DNA of 64,000 nucleotides, from the NCBI GenBank assembly GCA_036365455.1, contig JAWQUS010000010.1:22430501-22494500 (forward strand), in the 5' to 3' direction. Made by a program: the position numbers and the translations under genes. The notes under the pieces are model-generated. The model saw only the letters and a program-made list of their open reading frames with translations, searched no databases and was not told the DNA's origin. The DNA comes from Macrosoma leucophasiata. Lineage: Eukaryota > Arthropoda > Insecta > Lepidoptera > Hedylidae. Of the stretch, positions 10,403 through 21,920 are shown piece after piece. Position 1 is the first letter of the stretch. The number at the start of each line of letters is the position of its first letter.

Positions 10403-10596
10403 TTTTGGGATTTCACACCTTGATAGGATTCCTTAGAGGTGATAAATATGCCTCTATTTATTATTATTCCTTAAAGGATCACTGCGTTCCTCACGTGTCT
10501 GTCTGTTTATTGAAATTCTTTTGCTGAGGATACTTGGAGGTTTTAAATCTCGCAATACGTTGTATTATGAGAATAATACACTTTCAACTTAACGTT

Positions 10597-10842
10597 ATGA
10601 TAATAATAATAATGGCAACCCATTATACGTCTCACTGCTGGGCACGAGACTCTCCCCTTTTTTGGGGGGAGGCCTGGAGCTTACTCCACCACGCTGCTCC
10701 AATGCGGGTTGGTGGAGATACGGGTTAGTGGCCAACCCGCTGTCGGATGTTTTCAAACCGCCCATAAGGCTTAACGACTATCAATAGCAACCGGGACCGA
10801 TGGCTTAACGTGCCCTCCGAAGCACGAAAATTCGCATTTTTT
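10597..10842 (-). repeat. SINE family B, head truncated
   Basis: Complete LINE-like end with (TAA)n at the left. Truncated after the GAAGCACG segment, where it abuts family C. Confidence 0.8.
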
Positions 10843-10848
10843 AATATT

Positions 10849-10993
10849 ACCACCCAACCTCCTCCCCTCTTATGGGCGATGTTTGGTATTCTCTACGTGC
10901 TACGCACACAGGTGCACGTGTAAATACACGTCACTGATTGATGTCTATGTAATAGAGTTTGTATGGAATTTTGGCGCAGTGTCCGCGGTGTGC
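10849..10993 (+). repeat. Repeat family C copy 1, 5' truncated
   Basis: CACCCAACCTCCTCCCCTCT, GTGCTACGCACACAGGTGCA and GTGTCCGCGGTGTG. Full copies at 21921, 28751 and 47359 are about 205 bp. Confidence 0.75.
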
Positions 10994-11384
10994 TTGTAGC
11001 TTATGTGTACGTGTCTTCATTTGAGTATACTGTTGCGGTGTCGCAAAAAGCCGTTACCCGCAGAATCAAGTGCTCCGATGAAAGAAAGATTTCTTATCAT
11101 GAGATTAGGAGAGGAACAATATCATTAGCAGAAGTAAGTCTTATAACAGTGAAGTGTTTAAACAACATCGTAAATCAGAACTTATTTCCAGTTCATAAAT
11201 TGACCACAGCCTTAGGCAGTGTATGGAGACAACAGTTTTCCAACGACAAAGTTCGTCTCTTAATCCAATTTGGCTCTTCGTTTGAGCAATGTTCAGAACT
11301 TTCAGTTTGTACGGCACTCTTTATTTCCAAGTTCGACTCGCAGTTGGCCGTTTTTATATTATGAAAGTAGCAAGCAAGCATAGC
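10994..11384. other. No supported gene
   Basis: A 133-codon frame (10963-11364) starts inside repeat C and has no recognisable domain. I regard it as chance. Confidence 0.45.
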
Positions 11385-12115
11385 ATTAATCCCTACTATA
11401 TAATATTATAAATGTGAAAGTAACTCTGTCTGTCTGTCTGTCTGTTACCTTTTCACGTCCAAACGAGTGAACCGATTTTGATGAAATTTGGTACAGAGGT
11501 AGAGTTGACTTTGAGAAAGAACATAAGCTACTTTTTGTCTCCTTTTATTATCCCCATTCCCCTAAAATAGGGGGTGGAAATTTGTATGGAGTATCCTACA
11601 ATTTTCAAGATAGAAAGTTAATAGTCGGTATGTGAACTCTTTGAGTTTAACAAACAATACGTACATCATTTTTTTTTTAGAAATCTGCTTCCATCCCTTT
11701 ACTACGGGGGATGAAATTTGAAGGTATTGGGCTTTACGGCAGTGTTCAAGCTGGAAAGCCAAAAATAGGTATGCGGACTCTTTGTTACTAAAAAAAACAA
11801 CATTTGCTTATTATTGAATTATTTTTTTAGAAATCTGCCCCACCCCCTAATATTGGGGAAGGTAATTTGTATGGCGCATTCCACAATTTTCAAGGTAGAA
11901 AGTTAAAACTCGGTATGCGAACTCTATGACCCTGACAAACAATAAATACATATTTTTTTATTTTATCTACCCCCATCCCCTTAAAGGAGGGTGTGAAATT
12001 TGTATTGGGCTTTCCGCATTGTTCAAGATGGAAAGCCAAAATTGTTTTTGTTTTTTAATTTTTTGTTGCCGGGGAAGCGGGAGTGTCAGGGATGAACTGA
12101 CCCTAAAAAGATAAA
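11385..12115 (+). mobile_element. Helitron-like element with internal repeats
   Basis: Begins ATCCCTACTATATAATATTA then GTCTGTCTGTCTG and CCGATTTTGATGAAATTTGG, a start I recognise from lepidopteran non-autonomous Helitrons. The body alternates two related blocks: AATTTGTATGG...TTTTCAAG.TAGAAAGTTAA (11577, 11861) and TGAAATTTG..TATTGGGCTTT (11709, 11990), giving a period of about 283 bp. No Rep/helicase is encoded and a 3' CTAGT end is not obvious. Confidence 0.6.
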
Positions 12116-13440
12116 ACTTAGGAAACGCAATATCCCTACCACACTTCTCTTCTCAAAAATGAAAGAAGGAACCGCAAAAATCTACACGAAGCGGAATCTC
12201 GTAAACATGATATTAGCGTATTTTCTGGCACGGGTTAAGTTTACCCATGCATTATCCGGAGGCCGCCGTAAGCTCGCCTCATAAACTCAAATTAGGCTAG
12301 ACTCTGTGTGACACACGGATAGTGTGGATGGCCAGCTTGTCTAAATATACGCTATATTTTATTCTGTCATATTAGTACCTACTTGATCTATTTCACGTTT
12401 ACTATCGTACACGCGACGTAATAACTTGCTATAATGTATCTTTTTTATCAGCTTTACAAATAGTAGTTTCAGCTCTTCGTTAAATGTTAATTAATAAGAC
12501 AGTGACGGAAGGGTTACTATTAATATTTTACAATTTTCTGAACTCTTCATCATCACGTCAGTCAGCTGGGCGGAAGCCTTAATCAATAATGCTCGCAACA
12601 GGATTGTGCCGGACGCTGCTACCCATCTCGCGTTTAGCACCTTATTCGAATAGTTTTGCCGCCACCTTTTGGTTGACTGACTGCACTACCGGAGGTCATC
12701 ATGTTCCGACGCCCTGACCTTAACCTTTACTTTTGGAAGGTCTGAAGGGAATATTATATGTGGATAAGTATTTTAGTAATATCCATTTCAAAGATAATAA
12801 TGTATATTTCTTTATAAACCTCTGGCAATGAACTTTTTTACACAGATTTTCACATAAAATGTGTGATATGAAGTAAATTTTATCTACATTTATTAAAAAA
12901 AGTTGCACATTCCTACGAGCAATAAGTCACACGTATTCAGGCCTTGTACAAAACATAGCGTCTTAATGCGTAGTCTTATACAGCTGTCGTTCCATTTTCA
13001 TCCTTGTCCTCTTAATATACAGTTGGTTTTTCAACGCTTAATATTTCACGTACATATAGCAGTAAGTTTTAATGTAGTCGCGGATGAAAGTCACACGTTA
13101 CAAATTACTTAGGCCATTGCAGGTAGGACATGGAATGAGACACAGTTACCTAGTTTTCCTCGGATTTTCCGCTTTTCATCTCAACAACTGTTTTGTGGGG
13201 AGTTGGCACGTGAAGGTAATTTCGGAATATTGTGTTTTTTTTTTCAGTTTCTACAGCCAAGAGTCTGGTAATGATATTCTAGAGTGTACATGTGTTGCAA
13301 ATTGAACTCTTTTCTTACTAGGTTATGTTAATATTAGAAAAGACGCAATACGAACATTTTTATTTATTCCACACACTATAGAAAAAATAGCGGCTATTGT
13401 ATTACCTAGTGGTATAGAGAGCCAAAGCAGTTCACATACT
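12116..13440. other. No gene seen
   Basis: Several chance reading frames of 60-75 codons, none with a recognisable domain. No repeat family recognised. Confidence 0.4.
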
Positions 13441-13442
13441 GG

Positions 13443-13535
13443 TAGTAGATAGGGTACGTAGTTCAAAGAACCGACGGCCGTTGGGGCAAAATGGTTCTGG
13501 AGTAGTGAGCTCGTATCGGTAGACGAAGCGTGGCA
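13443..13535 (+). pseudogene. Short RTE-like LINE fragment
   Basis: The frame through 13474-13533 reads DGRWGKMVLE, two stops, then ARIGRRSV. It parallels the basic block near the end of RTE-like polyproteins (family pattern GxWGxxVLEW..R.GRRxxGRPxxRW). It is a relic only. Confidence 0.5.
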
Positions 13536-14366
13536 AGTTTAACTTATTACATTATAATAATATTATGCATTCAAACACAAACTTAAAAATTCATTTAATC
13601 ACTTGGAAATAATAGAATTTGCTTATGATAGGTCAAATTACAAATATAAAATTAAAGCGAATAACAACTGATACGTTGATTAATATGTCAAAGTAAACAA
13701 AATAAAATAAATACTGGTCCAAAAATACTTAATAATAAAAATAGGTATCAACAGAACATTCCATACTCTCTTTTACAAATGGCAAGATAAGACTAAACAA
13801 AAAAATATGGGACATTTTTTGTCATTCACTGGCAGAGTTCCAAAGCCCACATTACTGAGAAAAAACCTGCCAAAACAAAACTCAGTAGGGTTTTTTCAAA
13901 ATATGTTCCTTAAAACTATTTTTACAATATTATACATTTAAAACCCACCTCAATGGTGAAAGGTAAAGTATACTGCCAACCTAAAAAACACTCGTAAATC
14001 TTGAAGAGAAAATATTTGATATAATAATTTATCATGTTATTATCAAACAAAAACTCGTAATATTTGCAAAAGCGGTATTTGCATTGTAAACACGCCTCAA
14101 TCTAAATTAAAAGCTCAGCATTGCCTTTTCCGATTTGGCCGTCGTACCGAAACTCATTTACCTAAAATTGCTCCCAATTTATTAGGATTCCCAAAATAAT
14201 TCTGTTTTGGCCAGGAACAGTATTCGCACGGAATTTTGATGGCAGTAAATATTTTTGTGTAATAAATAGTCTTTAATTAAATACGGAGAAATCGCCTCGT
14301 TGAAGTTCTTAATACAAGAGAAAATTACAGCTTGATTGTGTGCTTTTCTTTAATATCTTATAATGT
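13536..14366. other. No gene; weak repeat L at about 13630-13735
   Basis: GGTCAAATTACAAATATAAA and AAAGCGAATAACAACTGATA resemble repeat L at 6522 and 50390. Otherwise unrecognised. Confidence 0.4.
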
Positions 14367-14367
14367 T

Positions 14368-14634
14368 TAAGCGCGCATGGCCCCGTGGCTGGTGTAGATC
14401 GGAAGCGATCTACTCGGTTAAGCGATACGGGCGTGGTCGGGTGTGTGATGGGTGATCGCTAGTGGCAAATTAAAATGCGCGTTTCCGTGCTTTTTGAGGG
14501 CACGTTAAGCCACCGGTCCCAGTAGCTATCGATAGATAGCAGTCGTCAAATCTTGTCGGAGGCCTTAAGGGCGGTTTGAAAACATCCGACAGCGAGTTGG
14601 CCACTAACCCTTATCTCCACCAACCCGCATTGGA
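14368..14634 (+). repeat. SINE family B, LINE-like end missing
   Basis: Complete head GCGCGCATGGCCCCGTGGCT to CCACCAACCCGCATTGGA. The last 100 bp are absent and a family A variant follows directly. Confidence 0.8.
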
Positions 14635-14635
14635 C

Positions 14636-14848
14636 AGACATCTACATAAAAACCAGAGGACAAAATGCAGATGCGTTGCCACCCCTGAGACCTAAGGTCA
14701 TGCCTCTGTGATAGATATTACGGGGCCATACATTACCATCTAACCGGAACATGATAGTGCAGAACACTACCATTTAGCGGCAGATAGGTTAGGTAATGCG
14801 GCGGTGCCTACACCCTCGAGCTCCTAAACTTGGAACTCTAATACCAGT
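14636..14848 (-). repeat. Family A, variant subfamily
   Basis: Carries GTGATAGATATTACGGGGCC and ACCCTCGAGCTCC instead of the common GCCGGAAATTACAGGGCC and GCCCGCGAGCTCC. The same variant occurs at 25541 and 62183, so there are at least two subfamilies. Confidence 0.75.
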
Positions 14849-15244
14849 GAAAAACGATGAAACGAGTGAAAATCTCGACGTTCTAACGAGTCTTTACCCC
14901 TACAAGCCACATATCCCATTCACCCAGTTCACGAAGCTCATTTCGACCCGTTGACCGCATTTCAAAATTATGCACTGAAATTCAGGGAAGTGCGCTATAG
15001 CACTCGCGGGGTCGTTTTTAATTAACTTTAATGTTGACAGTTAGTTTTAGTACGAAATATGACTGTGAAACATTTGATAATGGAATACTTGAAGTTAGTA
15101 GATGGGGTGTTTATTTGTAATAATGCCGATTTGGTCAAATAATATCTTGATAGAGATTTTATCTTCGGTATTCGATATAATTATGCGGATTAATACTACT
15201 TGAAATTATGTAGGTAGATGTGTTGTGTAAACCGCTTTTTTATT
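14849..15244. other. No gene seen
   Basis: Nothing recognised. Confidence 0.4.
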
Positions 15245-15510
15245 CAAAACCAGCTAACCCCTATCTTCGTATTGCCTCAGAATGAAAGAATGTGTCAAAG
15301 GTTTGATAGATACGGGACTATTTGTATGAGAAAATTAAATTGTGGTTTTTACTATTTCCCTTCAATTTCTTCATATTTTCTTACCTTTTAAACCTTACCT
15401 GGACTTCCAAAAATAATTAAAAAAAAAATAAGCCAAATCGGTTTAGCCGTTCTCGAGTTTTAGCGAGACTAACGAACAGCAATTGATTTTTATATATATA
15501 TAGAAGATTA
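15245..15510 (-). mobile_element. Helitron-like fragment
   Basis: Matches 37870-38172 in reverse orientation: CCAGCTAACCCC end, GATAGATACGGGACTATTTG, GGACTTCCAAAAAT, CGTTAGTCTCG equivalent, ending in a TATATA run. Confidence 0.6.
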
Positions 15511-16140
15511 TGTTTATTAATCTTAAAAATTCTTAAAGAAAAAACATATTTTGATTACACTTAACTATGCGTGTAGGTTTTTTTTTACAAATAAGCCTTG
15601 GTAAATGACATTCAAGTTTCTAAGATCACTTTTTCTCAATGCTCATTCACGGTTGAGACTAGCGCGTGGAATAGCGCAAGCGCGTGTTAATAAAATCCCA
15701 CCAAAAACATTCTGTAAAAAAATTCCTAGTTGAAAGAAAGAAGAAAGAACTTGTTTGTTTTTGATTCACCCGGCGCTACGCACGCAGACGCCAAGACCCA
15801 AGCTCCCGGCCCCGCACGCGTTACTTCAATCTGAACGCGCACAGAGTCAATTCTTTGAAAGACTAATAAACATTTATTTATTAGTAACAAAATGAAGGTC
15901 GTATACCATAAAAAAATATATGTAAATTGTTTACGAGCTTAACATACATATTAATTAATTGGTAATCCCATATTTTATGACTTATAATTTTGATTAAAGG
16001 AACTTCGAGAATACCATGGCTAAATAAAGGTACAAATACATTATGCACTCTCCGTTGACTATCCTCGTGACACATAATATCATAAATATGTTGTTTTGAG
16101 TAAATTTGGTGAAATAAAAGTACATTTTATGTCATGAAAT
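15511..16140. other. No gene; short G+C-rich patch at 15765-15850
   Basis: The patch (ACCCGGCGCTACGCACGCAG, AGCTCCCGGCCCCGCACGCG) stands out from A+T-rich flanks. I cannot assign it. Confidence 0.4.
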
Positions 16141-16310
16141 GATAATTAAGCATAGATACAGTTTATATTGGTGGTAAGTGAGCAGGTATTGTGTACCTAT
16201 CCACGACGCGTGACCATTCCTGTGGGTCGGAAATACAGAGCCTATCTGCAATCGTTAGAACTACAAATCAATGCTGAAGACCAAGGGTGCGTGCTAGAGT
16301 GAGGAATACG
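16125..16310 (-). repeat. Strongly diverged family A-like copy
   Basis: TTATGTCATGAAATGATAATT, GCATAGATACAGTTTATATTGG and CCTGTGGGTCGGAAATACAG follow the order of family A with many changes. Confidence 0.45.
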
Positions 16311-16374
16311 TCACCATTGTTGCTTGATAGGAGATAGAGAGCAACGCGTTCACATATCTCGACAGCACGGTGTT

Positions 16375-16457
16375 GGAGAGAGGATGTACAGAAGAAGATA
16401 TTCCTTCCCAGATTGCTAAGGCTCGAGCTACTTTAGCGCAGCTGCGGCCCGTTTAGC
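16375..16457 (+). pseudogene. Short RTE-like LINE polyprotein fragment
   Basis: The frame over 16396-16455 reads EDIPSQIAKARATLAQLRPV, matching the RIGKARAAF.QLRPIW segment in the RT-to-C-terminus region of RTE-like LINEs. Too short to act. Confidence 0.55.
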
Positions 16458-16710
16458 AGTCACGAAAATTGCTCGTAGAGTTAAGCTCCGAATTTTTGGT
16501 TACAACGCCATCGCTCAACGACCAAGGCCATTTTGCACCAACTCCAGGTTTTTGGCAACTGTTACCTTCGTTGAAACCTCGAAGTTTACTAGCATGAAAA
16601 TTTCGAATGCCGACCTGAATGCATGCTGCCATGAAACACCGATCGCGCATCAAATTTAACGTCATTTTGATCATCAATGTTTGTGTAGATGTCTCTGGGC
16701 TGGAGTAGTC

Positions 16711-16778
16711 ACTGGTGGTAGAGCTCCAGTGACGGAGCTCGCGGGCGTAGGCACAACGGCATTATCTTACGAATTACC
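16711..16778 (+). repeat. Family A head fragment
   Basis: Complete head ACTGGTGGTAGAGCTCCAGT through the GCATTA segment, then lost. Confidence 0.7.
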
Positions 16779-16846
16779 TACATAAAATTACCGTTACGAA
16801 GCAAAAACGTGGCGGTTAGATACATATTAGTGGTAGAGTGTTAATT

Positions 16847-17084
16847 ACTGGTGGTAGAGCTCCAGTTGCCGGTAAATGGTAGTGTTTAGCACTGTCGTGT
16901 TCCGGTCAGGTGGTAATGTACGGCCCTGTAATTTCCGGCATAGAGGCATAACACCTTAGGCCTCAGAAGTGGTAACGCATCTGCATCTTGACTTTGGTTT
17001 TTGTGTGGGGTCTATAGGCTGCAGTCATCACTTAACATCAATGTGAACTGCATGCTTGTTTGCCACTTCTATTACATAAAAAAA
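16847..17084 (+). repeat. Family A with internal deletion
   Basis: After ACTGGTGGTAGAGCTCCAGT the sequence jumps to TGCCGGTAAATGGTAGTG, removing about 50 bp; the rest to the poly(A) tail is intact. Confidence 0.8.
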
Positions 17085-17112
17085 GTATTCATTTAATATC
17101 AATGGCAATCGC

Positions 17113-17297
17113 TTGCTTACCACTATCTATAGTATTATTATAAAGAGGAAACATTTGTGTTTTTGTACGTTTATAACGTTTTTACACAAAAACTATAGGA
17201 CCGATTTCAAAAATTCTTACAACAGTAGACAGCTGCATCTTCACTTAGTTTCATTCATTGCACCCGAGCGAAGCCAGGGCGAGCCGCTAGTCATTGC
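17113..17297 (+). mobile_element. Short Helitron-like element
   Basis: AGTATTATTATAAAGAGGAAA start, ACCGATTTCAAAAATTCTT middle and GCGAAGCCAGGGCGAGCCGC followed by TAGT, a 3' end common in lepidopteran non-autonomous Helitrons. Confidence 0.6.
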
Positions 17298-17698
17298 ATA
17301 AAAAATATGAAATTTGAATTCCCAGACCAAGTAACAAGGATGTAGTTCAAGCTTTACACACCGTTTTCAATTGTATGGATGCAAAAATATGGGCCAGTGT
17401 ATTGTATCGACTTTTGGGAAATTATGGGGCAACTTCGAATGGATTCTGTCCATATAGCCTTTAATGGTGTTACGTTCAGGTGGTGTTAAAATTTTATGGA
17501 AAGCGTAAAACCTTTTAATTGAAATATATGAGTAATTTAACAACGTTGCAGTGTCCTGTAATGTATTTTTCCTTCTGAAAATGATATATTGAGAATGGGT
17601 ACCTATGGACTGAATTGAATATTGACTTTTTTCGAATTCCACCATTAATAAATCAAGGACAAAATTGATCTCCGAACATAATTATTTTCTGATGGCAT
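17298..17698. other. No gene seen
   Basis: A 92-codon frame on the minus strand has no recognisable domain. Confidence 0.4.
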
Positions 17699-17700
17699 TA

Positions 17701-17979
17701 AGTGGTAAAGCTTCAGTGACGGAGCTCGCGGGCGTAGGCACCACCGCATTACCTATATACTTGCCGCTTAATGGTAGTGTTCAGCACTATCGTGTTCCGG
17801 TCAGGTGATAATGTATGGCCCTGTAATTTCCGGCACAGAGGCATAACACCTTAGGCCTCAGGAGTGGCAACGCATCTGCATTTTAACCTCTGGTTATTGT
17901 GTCGGTGTCTATAGGTTGCAGTCATCACTTACCATCAACGTGAACTGCTTGTTTGCCACTTTTATTACATTAAAAAAAA
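17701..17979 (+). repeat. Family A, near full length
   Basis: Head slightly altered (AGTGGTAAAGCTTCAGTGAC), complete to the poly(A) tail. Confidence 0.85.
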
Positions 17980-18078
17980 GCAAATTCTCTTTAACAGACG
18001 GACACACAAAAAGCTCATCGACGACCGGAATGATCCTAAAACCTAAAATTTGCATTAGTTTGTACTACATTATATTAT

Positions 18079-18175
18079 GTAGATGAGGCACGGGAGGTGT
18101 GTCAGGACCGGGATATCTGGCGCTCCACACTCTCTGCATACCCCGTGAGGGACTTGGCGTGAAGATACATACATT
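18079..18175 (+). mobile_element. LINE family D 3' end
   Basis: GAGGCACGGGAGGTGTGTCA, GACCGGGATATCTGGCGCTC, CGTGAGGGACTTGGCGTGAA and GATACATAC tail. It encodes the end of the RT polyprotein (EAREVCQDRDIWRS) as better seen at 37680 and 44650. Confidence 0.7.
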
Positions 18176-18410
18176 ATATTTAATATGGACTCAACCAGAT
18201 TCCACAGATTAGGTAAGAGCACAACAATGTATGAGGCACACTGCATTCTGAATACGATCCGGTAAGCTCGTGTGTTCGCCTCACGACCTCTCTTTGTCCT
18301 GTGTAAAGCAAAATATCACGTTATCCTTTTTGGGATTAATGAACAGTCTCCTTAAACAAGGACTTTACTTTACTATACAGGTATAACTTACATAATAATA
18401 TTATATTGGC
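18176..18410. other. Unassigned spacer
   Basis: No feature recognised. Confidence 0.4.
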
Positions 18411-18413
18411 GGG

Positions 18414-18870
18414 AACCTTGAAAAAGGTCTTTTTTTAATTTTCTTGGTGCTTTTTGAGTTACATTAACCCATTCCCTGCCCCATTGCAAGCACAACAGCT
18501 TAAAACAATGTAAATGCTCACATGTGATTCTTGAGACAAGGAATCTGTTAAATAAAGTTTAAAGTATTTGTATGATAAAGGTTTATTACAGCGCCCGTGT
18601 ACAGTGAAATAGAATAACAGTGCGAAAACACGGCCTTTCAGGTTGCCTCTCTAAAAATGTCCAGAACATTTGCAAAGAAGTTTTAGAGAGTTTTAAAGTA
18701 GCCATCGCTTTATTTGAATTGCTGACTGTGACTCACTTGACTGACATAATAAATAATTTACTGAGTCACTGATTCCGAATTACACGTTGCTTACCTATAT
18801 ACGAATACGAAATGTCGTTTTATTTGACACTAGCAATATTATTGTGCCTAACAGCGATGCTATGCCATTA
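18414..18870 (+). repeat. Repeat family F, uninterrupted copy
   Basis: TTGGCGGGAACCTTGAAAAA, TTCTTGGTG, AAAGGTTTATTACAG, CGGCCTTTCAGGTTGCCTC, AAAGTAGCCATCGC, GAAATGTCGTTTTATTTGACA. Same order as 7095-8085 and the minus-strand copy 58996-59379. Confidence 0.75.
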
Positions 18871-19456
18871 TGCTTATAAAATATAAATACTAGCTAACAC
18901 GGTAAAACGTCGTTCTGCCTTCAATTAATGTTAAAGCCATTGCCTTAAAGTAAATAAAACAGGAAAACCAATAACAGAATCTAAACAAAGGATAAACCCT
19001 GGCTATCGAGATTTGAAATTCGAAAATGGCGCGATCAAAATAAAGACGCTATAATTAATTTAAGCGCTCTTCACCTTTTCGGTTTGTGAACAAAGAGCTC
19101 CATCAATCAAGTCGGCGCATTGTTGCCAAACTTTGAGCCCTTTCCAAGTTATAAATCGATGTAAACTTGAAGAAATTGTAACTTTATCTCTTCAAACTTG
19201 TTATATTGTTCGGGTTCTTGAGGCCGTAATTAAGAGGGAATCATGGGTTATTGATATTTAAATTAATCTGTAGATGGTTTTGGGTTTTGAATCTATTTGA
19301 TGGTTTTGGTTCTATGGATCCAAGATGCATCCATCCTATCCCTGTTTTGTTAAGCTTCGAAATATCATCACCCCTTTGGTGTTGAGATGACCTACTCAAA
19401 ACATACATACCCTTAAGGCAGGCTACATCATCTGATATCAATTTTATGTATCTATT
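18871..19456. other. No gene seen
   Basis: Nothing recognised; a 103-codon minus frame at 19241-19552 overlaps the following repeat and is chance. Confidence 0.4.
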
Positions 19457-19457
19457 T

Positions 19458-19590
19458 TTGCGGAATAATGACGGCAAATAAGCATGCTGTATACAATGAT
19501 GGTAAATTATGTTATGCAGCTTATAGATATCCAAACCAAAACCGAAGGTCAAAAAGCAGGTTTGTTGCCACTCCTTACTAAAATATTATT
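19458..19590 (-). repeat. Diverged family A tail-half
   Basis: GGCAAATAAGCATGCTGTAT, GCAGCTTATAGATATCC and GTTGCCACTCCTTA follow family A order. Confidence 0.6.
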
Positions 19591-19664
19591 TATAGTTTTT
19601 GAGAGACTTATCATATATATAGTATATATTTCACTTTTTCTTCAGCGCACTGTGCGCTGGTGTG

Positions 19665-19800
19665 CGTGCTGAAATTTTCCAAGCGTGGAGATTATGCCAT
19701 ATCCCCTAATGGGCAGGCTTTGGTCCAGCCATCGACGACACAACACAGCTTCGGTCCAGTCGTAGATATCTTTCGGCTGAAATGATGATGAATACAAGTG
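19665..19800 (+). mobile_element. RTE-like LINE 3' end
   Basis: GCCATATCCCCTAATGGGCAG, TTTGGTCCAGCC and TCTTTCGGCTGAAATGATGATG. This is the untranslated 3' end typical of lepidopteran RTE-like LINEs with a (GATGAT)n tail. Confidence 0.65.
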
Positions 19801-19884
19801 AAGACAACTCGTTTCACGACGGAAATAATCACTCAAATTTTATTTCATATAATCTTCTCTTAGCTCTCGTTATATACGTACACT

Positions 19885-19995
19885 CTTGCACACACACACA
19901 CATGCAAACACACACACGTAAACACATACGTATACTCACACGCACGCGCACACACACACACACACACACACACATATTAACACACATACGCGCAC
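19885..19995 (+). repeat. (CA)n-rich microsatellite
   Basis: Interrupted CA repeats with CACGTA and CGCGCA variants. Confidence 0.9.
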
Positions 19996-20166
19996 GATTA
20001 CAAACTCAAATTTACTTTCTCGCTTTATTTATATTTATAAGTCTCTCCTTATATCTCACACTTCTCATAACAAATCAACGTAGTTACACATACTAGATCT
20101 CCTGCTTATTTAGAGTTAGGAGAGGCTGGTAATCTGTCATACAGGTACCCCTAGTGCGGATACCAG

Positions 20167-20196
20167 TCTCTCACACAGATACACCTGTGTGAGAGA
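20167..20196. repeat. 12-bp perfect hairpin
   Basis: TCTCTCACACAG, loop ATACAC, CTGTGTGAGAGA. Its context is not gene-like. Confidence 0.85.
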
Positions 20197-20648
20197 GAAA
20201 TCAATGAACGATTTTATATTTTCCATTATTACCGCACACGGTTTCCGTTCCGTACACGCAATAGACTATTCGTCACTATTCCTTCACATCTACATTACAT
20301 CATAGACATGTGTACACAAAGATTTTCATACACAAATGAAAGATAACACACGAAACACTGTTTGAAACTGTATAACGTCTCGGAAGACATTACTATGCAA
20401 TTCTATGAATTATTACCACGGTGCAAGCGAGTTATGGCGGAATTAATGGCGTGTGAATAATAAATTAACATTTCAGTTTATCTTAATGTCCCTGCTTCCT
20501 AACTATGAGTTCCTGGTAGTGTGTTATGTATCTATTCACTCGCTGGTGGAGTTTGAGGGCGTAGAAACACTGGGTTTCAGATGAAAATCAGCGGCAAGTG
20601 GATAAGAAATATTTGCTTGACATGAAAAGTCAAGTTGATCTGGGCATC
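20197..20648. other. No gene seen
   Basis: A weak family A head scrap near 20540-20600; otherwise unrecognised. Confidence 0.4.
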
Positions 20649-20650
20649 TA

Positions 20651-20925
20651 TTTTTTTATGTAATGGAAGTGGCAAACAAGCATGTAGGTCACATTGATGT
20701 TAAGTGATGACTGCAGCCTATAGACACCCACACAAAGACCAAGGTCAAAATGCAGATGCGTTACCACTCCTGAGACCTAAGGTGTTTAATTAATTATTTT
20801 TTTTACTTACTTACCACCTGATCGGAAAACGATAGTGCTGAACAATAACATTTAGCGTCAGGTATATTAGGTACTGCGGTGGTGCCTACGCCCGCGAGCT
20901 CCGTCACTGGAACACTACCACCAGT
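20651..20925 (-). repeat. Family A, small internal deletion
   Basis: T-rich left end and ACCACCAGT right end. The GCCTCTGTGCC...CGTACATTACC block is replaced by a T-rich stretch near 20790-20815. Confidence 0.8.
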
Positions 20926-21003
20926 AGAAATCTATTTATATCAACCGCAAAATATAATTTTATTTTCGTCAAACCATTCTAATAGGGCGGTAGTAAAAAC
21001 AAC

Positions 21004-21208
21004 AACGCGGCACAGTACAAATATGAACAGTATGGAAACTACGTACAAAACGATGAAACGGCAAACTCACACAAATATGCGCATCGACGAGGCCCCGAAG
21101 CGGTTCTCGCAGTGCTGCAGTAGTGAGACGCACGCTACTCGAGCCTGTGCCGTTTCGAACGTTTTGTACGTAGTTTCCATACTGTTTATATTTGTACTGT
21201 GAACGCGG
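21004..21208. mobile_element. Long-TIR DNA element with 7-bp flanking repeat
   Basis: Element 21011-21201 (191 bp). The arms 21011-21052 and 21160-21201 are 42-bp inverted repeats with one mismatch (CACAGTACAAATAT...TACGTACAAAACG), and weaker pairing continues inward through GAAACGGCA/TGCCGTTTC. AACGCGG flanks it at 21004-21010 and 21202-21208. The superfamily is not clear. Confidence 0.8.
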
Positions 21209-21488
21209 GATGGGCTGCAGCGATGCGATGCTATCGAATCCGCCTGTCAAGCGTCGCGATTAGGACATATTCTCCCTTAATGACTTACTACACTGTTGTG
21301 GGCGTCGTCTAGAGAAGGCTTTGGGAAGGCTTTGTCAGAGAATATGTAATAATTAATTAATTAATTTATTTATTTATTGGTAATCCAACAGCGATATATG
21401 TATTACATATAATAAAGCAGTAAAACCCGCGTGTCTATACATTGTATATATTTACGAAAAACCAATCGGGGGCGATGTTAAAATAGTA
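21209..21488. other. No gene; (TTTA)-rich run near 21351-21380
   Basis: A+T simple sequence and unrecognised DNA. Confidence 0.4.
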
Positions 21489-21489
21489 T

Positions 21490-21768
21490 TAGAAGAATTT
21501 TCAATGATTTTTATTGTTTTTGTTTGTCTGTTTGTCCCTTTGTCCAGGCTAATCTCCGAAGATACTGGACGGATTCGAATGAAACTTTTTGTGGTGTATA
21601 GATACTAAGCCTGGCCAACATTTAGGCTACTTTTTACTGCGGGAAAATCACTCATTCCCACGGGAATCTCTACATTTAATTTAATTTTCCTATACAATAT
21701 CAAACCTTTGACACATTATTTTATTGTGAGGCAAAACGAAGTTAGTAAGCTGAGGTCAGCTAGTAACT
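21490..21768 (+). mobile_element. Helitron-like fragment
   Basis: TTGTCTGTTTGTCCCTTTGTCC, GGACGGATTCGAATGAAACTTT and the terminal GAGGTCAGCTAGT. Confidence 0.6.
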
Positions 21769-21870
21769 AATATAAGTACAGAACAAAAAATACAGCAATA
21801 TGGCCAATCAAGGATTACACTTAAAGTACATACAATGATAAATAGGTACAGTGTTTAAGGATTAATTAGC

Positions 21871-21920
21871 AGCTCTCTCTCTCTCTCTCTGTGTGTGTAT
21901 GTGTGTGTGTGTGTGTGTGT
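21871..21920 (+). repeat. (CT)n(GT)n microsatellite
   Basis: Nine CT units run into GT units, directly before repeat C. Confidence 0.95.

Noticed and set aside
10963..11364. 133-codon plus-strand gene
   Set aside because: It begins inside repeat C, has no recognisable domain, and an equal-quality minus frame overlaps it.
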